A DNA stretch of 64,000 nt from assembly GCA_036873755.1 (NCBI GenBank), contig JAVTVY010020424.1, positions 1 to 64,000 on the forward strand. The letters are read 5' to 3'. The notes beneath the pieces are model-generated. The model did no database searches. It was not told the origin of the DNA and was given only the letters and a program-made list of their open reading frames with translations. Source of the DNA: Hanleya hanleyi. Taxonomy: Eukaryota; Mollusca; Polyplacophora; Lepidopleurida; Hanleyidae. Below are positions 12,062 to 24,375 of this stretch, in pieces. Every line of letters starts with the position of its first letter. Position 1 is the stretch's first letter. Both the position numbers and the translations under genes were made by a program.

Positions 12062-13007
12062 AGTGAAATAATTTCTTGCGGATAGCAACTTCCTAAATAA
12101 TTCTGCAAATAAAACGAATCATATAGCAGAACGTACCAGTCTTTCATCTCTTCGTCACTTCGCATCCTGACTTCGCGCTTCGCATCCTGACTTCGCATCC
12201 TGCCTTCGTGTGTCGGTGCGTAATCATTAACACAATACAGCGATGTTCCTTCTCGGCCATCATATAAAATACATTACATTATTATTTCCGAGAAACGGGC
12301 AAAACGCATCTCCGGCAAACTAGGACCGGGAGTTTCTGGGGCCTATACGGGCCCTGGTCCTTCGTCTGTTGCTCTTTGAGAATTCGCTTATCTTAACTTT
12401 GCATGTGTTAATAAATCGTATTCGTATCATACTGTTTTCTAATGTTCCAATACGAAATACAACTAGAAAGTCAAATAGAATCAGGCATGATGTATGACTT
12501 TTTGACTGCGGCGATCTAGGATCCGGAGCTTTCCTTGGCCTATGTGGCCCCTGGACCCTCGCCGGTTGGGCTGTCATAGTCGAACCCCACATGAATTTTC
12601 GCTAGATCCGCTCTTGAAGATGCGTGTTTTATGTTCATGTATCTAAGTCTGATAAACGTTCAAATATCAGTCCCCCTCCCCAAAGCCAATATATGATAAC
12701 CTGCGGAATATAGGTGACCATCGCCAAATAACGTAATATACCTCGAAATAATTCCATAATAGTTACGGGTGCTTATATCTTTCTATCTACATGAACGTCT
12801 GGAAACTAGACCTATACGTTGAACTTTGAGCAAAATACCGGCCCGAATATTTGCATTTAGTATACTTAAATGAACCGTGGGCTACAGCTAATCCGCTAAA
12901 CTGATATGCTTGTACAACGAGAAGAAAGACTGGTGCAGTCTGCTATATGATTCGGTTTATTTGCAGAATTATTTAGGAAGTTGCTATCCGCAAGAAATTA
13001 TTTCACT
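12062..13007. mobile_element. Non-autonomous TIR element inserted at TA (946 bp)
   Basis: The left end starts AGTGAAATAATTTCTTGCGG and the right end is its reverse complement; the terminal inverted repeats are about 85-95 bp. TA flanks both ends (12,060-12,061 and 13,008-13,009). The left arm of the big inverted repeat lacks the element at the mirror position (~9,361), giving a built-in empty site. No transposase-like frame is inside, so this is a MITE-like passenger. TA targeting fits Tc1/mariner-type or related transposases. Short CTTCGCATCCTGA-like repeats lie just inside the left end. Confidence 0.8.
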
Positions 13008-14399
13008 TAGTAACCATTACCAGATCACAAAGGCAGTAAAGGACAGAAATAAATTAACATTGAATGCGACAAGCGAATTCTTGTGGTTACAAATGTGCGT
13101 CAGTTTTGATCGCAGCTCAATAAAAACACTCGCGCGATTATTAATATGATAGATCCGGCTGAGATATTTAAATCGTTCTGTTTGCTTATATCGTCCGGTA
13201 CTTCATTCACCACCCAGTACTGTAAATTCGAAGTTAACTCAGCAGGTTTTCTACCAGTTTTTTCTTTTTCGCTGCACTGCCCGGTACTTTTTATATCGTC
13301 TGGTGCATTCTCCTGCAATGTCCTATACAATATTGTGTATGTCAAATATAAATAACGACCCTAATTTGCTGTTTCCTAACGTACCCGGTGTATGGTTTTA
13401 ATCGCATTCTCGTCTGTCTGATTTGGAATCATCTCGCCTATCTTTCCTGGTCGGTCTCTCATGGTATACTGTTAGAAAATTATAGAACTGGCTGTGATCT
13501 TTTCGTTCTTACCGTGATAGATTTATTATACACCGTTTTCTGTGACCGTCTGATACGCTTTCGCAGTAGGCCATTTATTTTACATATTCGATACAACATT
13601 TCGTCTGTTTTGTTTTTTGTATCGTTTTCTGATTAATTGTTCAAGTTTTCTCCGTACCAATTTGTTTTCTTATACGCTCTGGTACTTTGTACACCTGTCG
13701 GTATTCTCTCCGATGTCGCCTGTTGACGTCCGATGCAAGATTTTGTAAATTATTCATGTTTTACCTGTAAATCCGTTACATTATGGTACACCGCCCTGTA
13801 CTTTTACATCGTCCAATACATACTACAGTAATCCTTAGGTTGTTCTAGTACTTTTTGAACCGCACGATAAGCGCACGATTCGATCTAAATATTAAGAATA
13901 TTTTATATTCCCGTTTAAGTTGATTGAGGTTTACAGGTATACATCAAGGTATTCCATTCGCCTGATCCGCTGGACTGACCAGTGTTCTCCGGATGACATT
14001 TATCGCTACGACAAATATGATACAGAAAAATCACGCCAATGAAGTAACAATATATACCTTAAATTTTATTATGCGAAATTAAGCATCTTTTATTGTACAT
14101 AGTAGTATATACAACCCTTATTATGTCGTATTTCTGAGGGGCGGGAGGAAATGAAGCTGTAAATGAAGAGATGGATGCAATCACGGATGACTTCACATCC
14201 GGTGACGTCACATCCGTGTCAAAGGTGACTTCCGGGGATGACGTCACTTATGGTCACGTGTTTATATAACGTCACGGATGCCTAAATATGTGGATAAGTC
14301 CCCGTCAATACTAATCCCCAGTCTCATTGACAGGGAATCGTCGTGAAAGTTCGGTAATCTTACTGTAAGATATTCGGGAATGTCCGGAGAACAATTGAC

Positions 14400-14525
14400 C
14401 ACAGAGTTCAATCTTCCACCGTCAGGGTTATAGCCATACCTACATTATGCATTGTCATACATGCAGCGATACTATAGACACTCATCAGCCCAGCCAATAC
14501 AGCGCCTTGTGACCCATCCAAGTTT
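14400..14525 (-). repeat. 5S-derived SINE fragment (right arm)
   Basis: Mirror of the left-arm copy at 7,890-8,040, truncated inside the 5S-like head. The following 14,525-14,650 is a T-rich then unassigned stretch found only in this arm. Confidence 0.45.
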
Positions 14526-14654
14526 TTTTTATTTTAGTTTTTTTTATTCACCCATCAAAAGGATCAAATTAAACAGTCATATACAGAAAGGGAATGGAAG
14601 TACAGTAACATATACAGATTAGAGAACATATAGATTGGCTGGAGATAATTCCTT

Positions 14655-14830
14655 GAAAACTGTTGACCGCTTCTGTCCGACTGGAAATTAGGCTAGTTCT
14701 ATGTATACTATGATTTATCCTTTTAATTTGGTGATAATGTTATTATGTGAATTAGGTGTTTGGATCACGGAAATTCTTTATTTGACGAGGGTTGATTATT
14801 GAATGAGGGACTAGACGCTTGTATTGTATT
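14655..14830 (+). repeat. Penelope-like 3' tail, right arm
   Basis: Contains ACTGTTGACCGCTTCTGT, a TATGTATACTATGA-like word, GGTGTTTGGATCACGGAAATTC and the terminal GACTAGACGCTTGTA. Mirror of 5,690-5,890. Confidence 0.7.
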
Positions 14831-17202
14831 CCATATTATGTCATAGGCCTACTATCTTCAATTCGTGTCACTCTCTAAATTGATATGATTTGTCCTATTT
14901 GTCAGAATATCTATATCATATAATTGTGCTGATTTTTTTTTACCTTATAAAGTTATGCTGACTATTTTCCGCTTCAACAGGGACCATTATCAGAGTTTCA
15001 TTGGATTATCACTGGATTACCATGCCAGTGGTGCCTTCAGCTTATACTCCGCATACAATATAATCACATATTATATAACTAGGAAAGGCAAATAACATCG
15101 AGTCAAGTTGAAAATCCTCATTGAGGGATATCAAAAAGCTCCTCGGACAGGGGAGGCGTGGGGAATAGTCCGTGATGTGTATGGGTTTAATAGAAGCATT
15201 TAGCTTTAAATTGTTTACACACGGAACTAAACAATAGATTTTTAATTTAAACGCTAGGCCAGTTGGGTGTCATTATTATTATAATAACATGACCAAACAA
15301 TACAGATTGATCACTAAATAAATCGTCAATAATAACACAACAAAAGAGACTATAAAATGTATCAATTCTTCTTTTTCTGTTATGCAAACAATATGCCGTC
15401 AAGGAATCGTTTCTCTTGCATCACCACTCTTGTCGTCCAGCAGATGTGTTTTATTTTGCAAAATGGAGGTGTACTACATGTGCTGACCAACAGGGGATTG
15501 CCGGGTTTATGTAATACAGGAACCCATTTTATTTACGTTATTAATCTTGATATTTCATATTCATGTATTGAGGAAAAAAAAATCGATACGTCTTAACCCA
15601 CAGTTTTGGAATTTTACTGTGTCGTCCTCACTCTTTCTCCTACACCCCCCCCCCCCCCCCAATAATTCACACACTCACAAACACAACTCCCAGTCGTTGA
15701 ATTCAACCAAATTTGTTTATCTTACAATTTCGATGTGACCGCCAGTTGTTGCATAAAGATGTTGGCAAACAGGCGGAGTTGTTGCTAAATCCACAGAGCT
15801 GATAGCTAAACAATATCAAAACTGTCTTCAAATCAGGCTTAATTATTTCAGGCAAAAAATTTAGCGAGGGAGACACCTTATTGCTCGGTTTGCAGATACT
15901 ATAACCATTCCTACATGTCATCACAATATCTCAGTGATATCCATATTTAATATAAATTGTTATTTGAAGTATATGTAATTCAATGTTGAGATGTCAGTTT
16001 GCTCGGTCAGTTTGCAGAGCAGTTAAAATTGTGCTTTTAGTTGAGTTGTGGAAGCATGCGCTTTTTTCCTGTCCTCTAGTGGGAATATTCGGAGTTCTCG
16101 CCTATACAAATGCCGGTGGTATAATATAAGCGAGGGTACGTCTCTTAACCATTTCACTCTTGAGTAAGGCAACCTTATATTACATGTGATACTTTCGGTC
16201 CTCCAATCTCGGCATAATCATATTCTCTCAATTTATTCATCGAAGAATAACAATCTCGTGTTGCGATTATTGCCCTCTTTATTTGATCAAATGTAAGTGA
16301 ATAACTCATCATACTTACCGATATACATATTACATTCTATTAAGAAGCCTTTTTCGATCTAATGAAGATATATTATTAGCTAGTAATATTTTGTAAAAAT
16401 ATTACTCATATATTCTTTACCAAATCTCTGCATTAGTGCAGTAATCTAGCCACTTTAATTAAATATATGAAATATCCCAGAAGATTATTTTGTTGTTCCA
16501 AAACAAAGTTCGATTTGTGCGACTGTATTAACGGCATTGTCCTCATATAAAATACACAGTTATCTTCTGTTAATAAGAGAAAGCAAACTCAACAAAATAC
16601 AGCAGGAGACAAGCGAATATTTAAACAGGGGTGTCAGTTTAGCTTGTATACTGTTATACATGCGCAGTGCATCGTGGAAGCGAAACCTGAGTCCTCCAGT
16701 TACCTATCAGTATCAGTAAAATACAATAGAACGGTTGAATGCGGCTTCGGTCGGCTAGGAAATCCGTTTTCAGCAATGTCAATCCAACCAGAGGACGAAA
16801 ATTCCGCTATCGGTTGGACACGTCGATAAGATGTAATTTGATCTTCCTGGCTGTAGAACTAAAGAAATCGCCGTGATGTCCATATCAGGATTAGCAAAAT
16901 TTCGCCGGACAGGATTATGAGCGACCAAAAACTTCCAACGTCGAGGCGCGGATGACCGAGAAGCTTATCGGGATTTCGGCTCAACGGACCGACATACGGC
17001 TATGGGTGACTTGTAATATCTCCAGTTTATCTGGGGGGTTAATATTTTAATGGTGTTTCAAATACCAACGTAAGTAACTGAGCTACCGATTTTAAATAGG
17101 TAGATAATAAGTCACGGAAAAGCCGATATAATCCAACTGACGGGTGTAAGAGCCAACATTGGTAATGGAGAGCGATTCAGATCAAACTCTGACTCATAGT
17201 GT

Positions 17203-18689
17203 TACCGCTATGAACAGCGAATGTTGAGATTAAAAAAAAACTAGCTTTTTTTCATTTAACTTCGCGTTTCTCAAATGGGAGGAATGGGTGCTGCATGTAA
17301 CAGTTAGGAGGTGGCATGCCATATTGGTGGAAAATATGTCGGGGTACTGACAAGAAGTACAGGCCGATATTCTGTCGGCATTCCACCCAAAGACATCGTA
17401 GGGATCAAAAGTGATTCATGAGATGTTTGCATCTCAGCCACGCTTTCATATTGTGGTGGTTCATCTGGGCTTTTTCCAATTGACTGTCGTGAACGCACAA
17501 CCTCCAACACTGGCTAAAGGAGGTTCCAATTCAAAAAAATAAAATGCCATTTTATAATATTTCGTCAAGAGCGTTAACCCTTGACATTAAAAGTAAAGTT
17601 ATGATGTCACTAGGCTTATTATTGCATAACCCGGGATTATGTATGGTCTATTTTAACGATTTAACGTCATATATATACACCCACGTTTTATATATCCCTG
17701 TTACATGTATATGAGATTTTTTAAAGATATTAAGATGCAAATATAGACAACCATGGCATAAATCAAATTAACCCTGATTTCCCCAAGAAAGAGCACATTA
17801 TCTTATTCCGAAATTCTTTCAAATCTGTTAATTATTTGTTAATTAACTGTTAATATTTTCATTTTCTATTTATTGCAAGTACTTATTCAAAACACCTGGC
17901 CCGGTGCCGAGTATTTATACATCACATATTTATTTGACATAAAGATTACTATGTACAGAGGGCGAACCGCGGGCCAAAGCCACCAGCAGATCTTCAACAT
18001 ATACAGGTAACAATTAGGTGATAACATATCATATATTAACCCAAACTGATCGCTAGACAATGCATTTATTTTCATTTTACCACATATCTTGCTCTAGTTA
18101 TTAAGCATGAAAATCTATTCATTGCAAACTGAGTTTAATTTGTTTTTTACTTTAGAACTTAAACACAATAAATAGTAAGTTGGAAACACGTGTCAAAGTT
18201 TTTCCATCAGTCCCATTTTTCCTGGAAATGAATTAGTAACCTGTATGCCAGACGGGACAAATTTTGTGACAGATGTTATCGCAATATCACTGTCATTGTT
18301 AATAGAATTTGGAGAAGAATGATGATTCCTTAATGTTGTTTAAAGTTGATAACAGTTGTGGGTAAAGCTGGCATAACAGAATCGTTGCCATTACGGCTGT
18401 ACGACACGGTATCACGTTCAGACGCAAATGTGTCAACCCCCTTCTGTTATTTGTAAGCATCTTATTTGGAATTGCATGATTATTTAACATGTAGAAAAAC
18501 TACGATTTACAAATATTTTGATTGATTTAACAACAATTTGGGCCCTCACAATTTCAAATGATGTGGCTGCATTATGTAGCGGTGCACCGTGCATGTATAA
18601 CCCTCTGAAATTCAATCCGTTCAATAAAACTAAATTTACTACGGTAAGTAATACAAATACAAGGAAACAGCTTTTAATTCAAAATGTGT
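17203..18689. other. Unassigned sequence with shared repeat segments
   Basis: Around 17,310-17,400 the words GGCATGCCATATTGGTGGAAAATAT and downstream recur near 26,705-26,790. 17,950-18,100 (CCACCAGCAGATCTTC, TAACAATTAG) recurs near 35,220-35,290. These mark dispersed low-copy repeats. No gene is supported; 17,304-17,510 (minus) is a 68-residue frame without features. Confidence 0.4.
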
Positions 18690-18890
18690 ATGTACTTAAA
18701 TTAGAAATATCTGATTACAACGCATATAATGCAACTGGGAAGAGGTGCCGACATACTGTCAGAGCCACACGACTTCACAGTATAGTCTTCTGGTTAACTT
18801 ATTCTAAAGCACCTATTTTACCTGTTCATGTGGCAACTTGGATGACATGACCACACGACCCCTAGCACCGGCTTAAGCGGTATTAGATAC
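18690..18890 (-). repeat. Penelope-like 3' UTR relic, divergent subfamily
   Basis: CGACCCCTAGCACCGGCTTAAGCGGTATTAGA is the reverse-strand counterpart of the RT-proximal 3' UTR word order (TTCCGCTTAACCCGGGGCTAGGGG) of copies A and B. A sister copy is at 35,480-35,720, sharing a TGGCAACTTGGATGACATG segment. Confidence 0.5.
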
Positions 18891-19684
18891 AAATCTAAAG
18901 AACTATGATGGAAATGGTCTGACAACTCGTATATTGGTAATTGGTGAGCTGTGTCGCTGTGACAACTCGTACACTGGGGATTGGCAGGGCCGCAGGAAGG
19001 AATTCCTGATTGGGGTGGAAATGGGGGGGGGGGGGCTACTAGCATAGCACTCAATTTGTTTGGGCCAAAAAAGCTCATGTACTGCAACAATTTTCCACCA
19101 GTTTTTAGCTTTATCAAGGGATCACCTTCAAATTACTACTTTGTAATTGCCCCGTCTGGCACGCACTGTGTGACAGACGGGACAAACTTAATGAAGGTAT
19201 AGGTTTAAAGTAATTAACCTGAGAACAAATAGTTGTTTTTGTACTTCAGTAAACACAACACAAAACACATGGGATGGAGGTTACCATATTCTGAGTTTAT
19301 TATATTCTCATTTAGCGATTTGGTGCAGGTTCAGCTGTCGGAAATGTTTACGATATCTGAAAAATGTTGCCACCATATGATAACACTTGTACATGTCGAC
19401 GTAGTGTTGACTCTCAGAGAATTGAGGAAACATTATGCAAGAGAGTCCCACTCTCAGCACACGCTGGTCATCCAGGCCATCCATGGGTGGCTCGGACTTT
19501 TAGTAAGCACAAGTGCTCCGAGACTATCAGCCGACTTGTCAGGTGTTCAATTTTGATTAATTTGGGACGTAAATGTCCTTGTGCGCCCAAAGCAAATGCC
19601 CGTTTTGTATGAAATATAAATCAGTAAGCATTCCTTTCAAAATCAACCTACCCCTGAAAGGTTGATTCTAGTAACCTGGCAAAT
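18891..19684. other. No gene recognised
   Basis: Contains an 11-nt G run near 19,022 and a segment around 19,150-19,195 (GTCTGGCACGC, GACAGACGGGACAAA) that is a diverged repeat of 18,245-18,275. Short frames only. Confidence 0.35.
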
Positions 19685-19765
19685 TTTATTAAGCGAGAAA
19701 TGTATACGCCATATGCAGGTCCCTCTGGTATATTACGGTCCAGATCGGAATAGTTTACGATGTCA
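19685..19765 (-). pseudogene. Short Penelope-like RT fragment
   Basis: AAGCGAGAAATGTATACGCC through TAGTTTACGATGTC matches the reverse complement of the SNIPVGPAYGVY-ISRL coding segment of copies A and B at roughly 85% identity. Only ~80 bp survive, and no tail is attached. Confidence 0.65.
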
Positions 19766-22700
19766 CTGATAAACAATGAAGTGCTAGCTCGTGCCGAAAT
19801 TCCAATGGCAGACTTGTGAGAGTGAATTGGTATGACAATGACGATTCAGATTTAACAATGTTTAATTACTGGTCAATTGCAGCAGAAGACAATTGCTTTG
19901 GTCATATATCTTCAGGCGGAGTTGTATCAGCACAACCCGGACAGTAATTGTCATTCCAATGTTCAGATAAAAAAGAAACGTATGTGCTTCCATTGAGAGA
20001 TTTCTGAACTACAGGCAGGAATAAGGGAAGATAATGTAATCAGAATCACATTGGACGTCATCCCGTCAGAATGGTCCAACCCTTTCATTTTTTTACTTTC
20101 TCTCATAAGGGACCGATGCTTATTGGATCATACTAGTCAGAAGGTAGGTACTTCCAAATTACAAAATCTCTGCGTGAAAATCTGAGATACAGCCTTACCT
20201 TTCTAACAAGAGAGCATATTGGTTACCGCAAGAGCCCTCTTCTCTTCAAACTGTGAAGGAATCTGTTGACGTGAAATCACACGAAGCGAAAGTACTTGAG
20301 AAAAATGGACATTTGATGAGAAAATGTTTCACAGTGGCATTTCACGTTATTTAATGTCGACATGATCGATACTACTAGCACCAACTTCATTAGCCGGTCG
20401 ATTTTGCAGTTCCGTAACTTGCTGCACGTTTCTCCGGATACACAATTGTAATTCAATATTCCACGCCAAATGTACTGCAAGTGCCTCAGGGTGTTTTCCT
20501 TTTACGCGGTGCCGAGGTATATGAAAATACCAGATATGAAATAATAGCTTGACGGTAGAAGAGGCGCGATTAGGAACTCACTTACTTTGATCTTGAACAT
20601 GGGGGTCATCGATCGCTTTTGATCTTGACCCTGGACATCCTCTGTCGATGTTTGGACCCTTTTGGGATTTCTTCAGGCTATATACAATGAGTAGATGACC
20701 CTAAAACCTTCACAGTTTCTGCAGCCATGGGAAAATGGATGTTTTTCTCTCAAGGCAAACACCTATAAAAAGGGGGAAAATATGGTAAATCGATTGCAAG
20801 TTTGGAATCTCTGGTATCAGTCTGGTAGCTCGCAAGTATACAAGATAAAATCAGAGATTTGAAATATTCAGGAACAAATGAAGTATTTCTCCGCGTCAAT
20901 CAACATTTAGTTGTATAGGTAATAACAGAAATGACCTGACTTATATAGGCCTACATTATTCAAAAATGACCTGGAAAGTTGTTTGAAAAAAGAAAACAGA
21001 TCATGCATACGTATTTGATGATAAGAACTGAGTGATCACGTCTCTGAAAACTGTTCTATCTTGCAAAATATAGTTTTTTGTTTATATACACCTGCGCAAA
21101 AGCTAAGCGCCGCCCAATTTTGAGATGGCCAGCGCAAAGCCCGGATCTGAATCCTCTTGAAAACCTCTCGAGTCGCAAAGTGACAGCTAGGAATCCCACA
21201 ATACAGACAATCACAAAAAATGACCCAAACACTCCATGAGGAATGTGAACGTGTTCCAATGTTACAGACGGTTGATTACCAGTATAAGGAGACGCGTCGA
21301 AACCGACGTCTGTGTAAGTAGAATGATAGTGACAGGCCACTGTAGAATGGAAGTACACAGGACGATTGTTACTTTGTGATCACCCACCTCATTTATCCTA
21401 CGATTGACGGTGTGGAACTGCTATATTCCATTCGTCCACGAATTACCACATTATTATCAATTGTCTTGTCATGCTTATAAAGTTCTGATTAATGTAAAAA
21501 CAGTACAATGTTAATGAGTACTGTAGCTGAGTAAGCTGGTTTAATACCCTGTCCAGGTACGTAATATCTAATCGCGCTATTCTCGAATGTACATACCTGA
21601 GCAAGAAAACTGTGCTTAGCTTTAACTTTAATTGTGCTTAAGTGTCGCGCCTGTATATGTATATAATTGTATCGTTGCACGGAGATCGGTGCTAATGTTG
21701 TGTAATGAATTAGGCTACCGTATTTCGAACCTGTCGCTTGTATTTCAATTAATGGCTAGGTAATCCTACATGGACGTCGGTTGGTTACGGAGACTTCCCA
21801 ACCTTGTCCGACAATTTGATTTTGAGATTTTCATATTTTTGGGAACCAAATCCACCTCGGTTGGCATGCTATCAGTATGGTATAGCGCTTGTTGCCAAAC
21901 TCCTTCTTACAACCCACAGCGGGTTATTAGTTGCCCGCCTAATACAACAGTTCTCAATATCTCTATAACTGGCCCCTTCGTCGACATTTTAACTTCCCTG
22001 GTCCCTTTTCTTTTTGCAGATAATGAATAGCAGAGGGGGCGAGGGAGAATTCACTCATCCCTGCTCCTCAGCCTCATGTATGGCTTACACATAGCCACGC
22101 CATCATTGCATCCTGTGCACGTTGGCAACCTAATGTAAATGTTTTTATGTGAAACTATAAGAGACCATTTGTGGGTAACCATTTATCCTAGAAGTGAAGA
22201 GGCTGACCGGTGTATTCGATTGAGACATGCCGTCTGGTGCTAAAATTTAGTAAGAAAACGGTGACATGCAATGGCGATGAAAATCTTAAACCACAATATG
22301 CAACTTACCTGATAATCGGACAGCATTGTATCCCAAAGCAGCACAATTGTTGAGATACAAGATTTGTGTTTTGTATTTCATGCAAGATTTCATCGAAGAA
22401 GTTAGCACCGGTGTGGAGGCAAAGAATGTTCGCTGGCTAAGAGTGTCCGGACTCTATCTTCTAACCCAGATAGGACACTTTTCTCCACATTGGGGACAAG
22501 TGCCCGTCCTTGATTGCAACAGAACAGGATATGAAAAGGGCCACAGTATTAAAACTATTGTATGTGATGATAGCCCCGCGAACCTATCAGTCAGAAACAA
22601 AAGAGTCAATGAGCGACAGATTTGAACAAAACAGAAAAAAGCAGGAAAAGTTAAATGCCGGTGCAAGTTCTCACTCGAAACGGAAACAATTCTTACATTC

Positions 22701-22851
22701 AAAACAAAACAGCAGCGATTCAATAATCCTAATAATTATAAATGCTTGGCAATGAGAAGCTCTTAGAGCGTTGAAATCTACGCAGTTGATCAAAATATTT
22801 TAGCTTCGAGTTTTTCGTGGTATGGCATACACATCGGGGCCAGTTCATTTT
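19766..22851. other. Mostly unassigned sequence
   Basis: No multi-exon gene or known repeat could be supported apart from the low-confidence frame at 21,056-21,358. A TTGATCTTGAACATGGGGGTC / TTGATCTTGACCCTGG pair near 20,590-20,630 resembles the TGACCTTGACC words of the 22.9-24.4 kb array but is not tandem. Confidence 0.3.
21056..21358 (-). CDS. Hypothetical protein with one membrane segment
   Basis: A 100-residue frame with a single strongly hydrophobic helix at about residues 48-63 (VFGSFFVIVCIVGFLA), followed by a basic stretch (RLERFSRGFRSG), as expected of a positive-inside membrane anchor. The preceding segment (PYTGNQPSVTLEHVHIP) reads like an extracellular juxtamembrane linker. The layout loosely recalls the first helix of class C receptors such as GABA-B-like proteins, but I see no diagnostic motif. 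It could be one exon of a larger gene, or chance. Confidence 0.22.
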   Translation of the reverse strand: MYFHSTVACHYHSTYTDVGFDASPYTGNQPSVTLEHVHIPHGVFGSFFVIVCIVGFLAVTLRLERFSRGFRSGLCAGHLKIGRRLAFAQVYINKKLYFAR

Positions 22852-23014
22852 TACCCCTCGGCCAAATTTTGCCCGAAGGGTATTGTCGTCGTCAGCGTCG
22901 TCTGTCCGTCCATCTTTCTTGTGAACACGATATCTCAAGAAGAATTATAGCTAGGCATTGTGAATTCATACCACATATGTATTGGGTGAAGGGTCAGAAG
23001 CCTATTAAAAATAA

Positions 23015-24375
23015 CTGACCTTGACCTATTTTATCAAGGTCAAATTCTAGTATTTGCTATATTTTTGGAAGAATTAAAGCTAGGGTCTCCAAATTCATAT
23101 TATATATGCAACTCGTGATTGACTAGAAGCTTATTCCAGTTGACTGACCTTGACCTATTTTGTATAGGTCATTTACTGTTTATTATGATATAACATGAAG
23201 AAATAAAGCTAGACTTTCCAAATTAATGCTATGCATACATCTGGCAAAGGTCCAGAGGTGTACTGAAGATGACTGACCTTGACCTATTTATCAAGGTCAA
23301 ATTATAGTATTTGCCATGTTTTTTGAAGGATTGAAGCTATGGCCTCCAAATTCATATTACTTATGTAACTGGTGATTGACTAGAAGTCCATCCAAGTTGA
23401 CTGACCTTGACCTATTTTTTCAAGGTCATATACTGTTTATTATAGTCTAACATAAAGAAATATATCTGGGCTTCCCAAATTAATATTATGTATACATATG
23501 GCGAAGGTCCAGAGGTGTACTGAAGATGACTGACCTTGGCGTATTTATCAAGGTAAAATTTAATATTTGCTTTATTTTATGAAGGATGGAAACTGGGGTC
23601 TCCAAATTCATATTACTTATGCAACTGGTGATTGACTAGAAGCCTATCCCAGTTGACTGACCTTGACCTATTTTTTCAAGGGTTTATTATGGTCTGTCAT
23701 GAAGAAATATATCTAGGCTGTGTTTCCATTATATGGAAATGGAATAGGTCTTTGGATTATGGACGCGGATATTCTCTAATGGACGACGGCTGGATTATGA
23801 ATGACGGACTAGACGCTTGTAATTCCAAATTAATACTATATGTATACATCTGGCATAAAGGTCCAGACATGTACTGAAGATGACTGACCTTGACCTATTT
23901 TATCAAGGTCAAATTTTAGTATTTGCTGGGGACTCCCAAATTCATATTGCTTATGCAACTGGTGATTGACTAGAAGCCTATCCCAGTTGACCGACTTTGA
24001 CCTATTTTTTCAAGGTCATATACTGTTTATTACGATATAACATGAAGAATATAGCTAGGCTTTCCAAATTAATAATATGTGTACATCTGGTGATGCTCCA
24101 AAGGTGTGCTGAAGATGACTGACCTTGACCTATTTTATCCAGGTCAGATTCTATTCAGTACAATATTTCATGTAAGATTATATCTACATTGCCCAAATTT
24201 ATACCACTTATGGCTGGACCTGAAGTCTATTGAAGAATATCACTGACCTTGACCTATTTTTAAAAGGTCAAATTCTATATGTTAAGTCTAAGATCTCTGA
24301 ATCCATGTTCCCGATGCAATCAAGTTAGAATTGACTTGAATTTTTTTGAAGATGACTGACCTTGATCTATATTTC
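23015..24375. repeat. Tandem array with paired TGACCTTGA / TCAAGGTCA
   Basis: TGACCTTGACCTATTTT (or a one- to two-base variant) recurs near 23,018, 23,143, 23,276, 23,402, 23,530, 23,657, 23,885, 23,995, 24,121, 24,245 and 24,357. In many units it is followed within ~20 bp by TCAAGGTCA, so each unit core is a small inverted repeat. TCAAGGTCA is the extended half-site bound by monomeric nuclear receptors (ERR, NR5A); regulatory use here is not shown. Confidence 0.85.
23720..23822 (+). mobile_element. Solo Penelope-like tail inserted in the array
   Basis: A ~103-bp insert splits an array unit between CTAGGCT and TTCCAAATTAA, which are contiguous in other units. It is nearly identical to the last ~95 bp of copy A (ATGGAAATGGAATAGG through GACTAGACGCTTGTAA). 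Its 5' end has a TTTCCAT/ATGGAAA hairpin. A severely 5'-truncated retroinsertion is the simplest reading. Confidence 0.75.

Larger units (their letters stand above)
3456..17202. repeat. Large imperfect inverted repeat (13.7 kb)
   Basis: The left arm (3,456-10,180) re-reads as the reverse complement of the right arm (11,303-17,201) around a 1.12-kb loop. Landmarks pair in order: 3,500 with 17,160; 4,815 (G-run) with 15,650 (C-run); 5,700 with 14,815; 8,222 with 14,247; 9,071 with 13,388; 10,130 with 11,350. Arms differ by point changes, small indels and arm-specific insertions: 5.89-7.92 kb in the left arm; 12,062-13,007 and ~16,317-16,500 in the right. One pair of matching translated frames (8,222-8,410 and 14,059-14,247) differs at 8 of 62 residues, so arm identity is perhaps 90-95%. 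Frames in one arm are broken in the other, so the arms are not coding. Confidence 0.9.
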
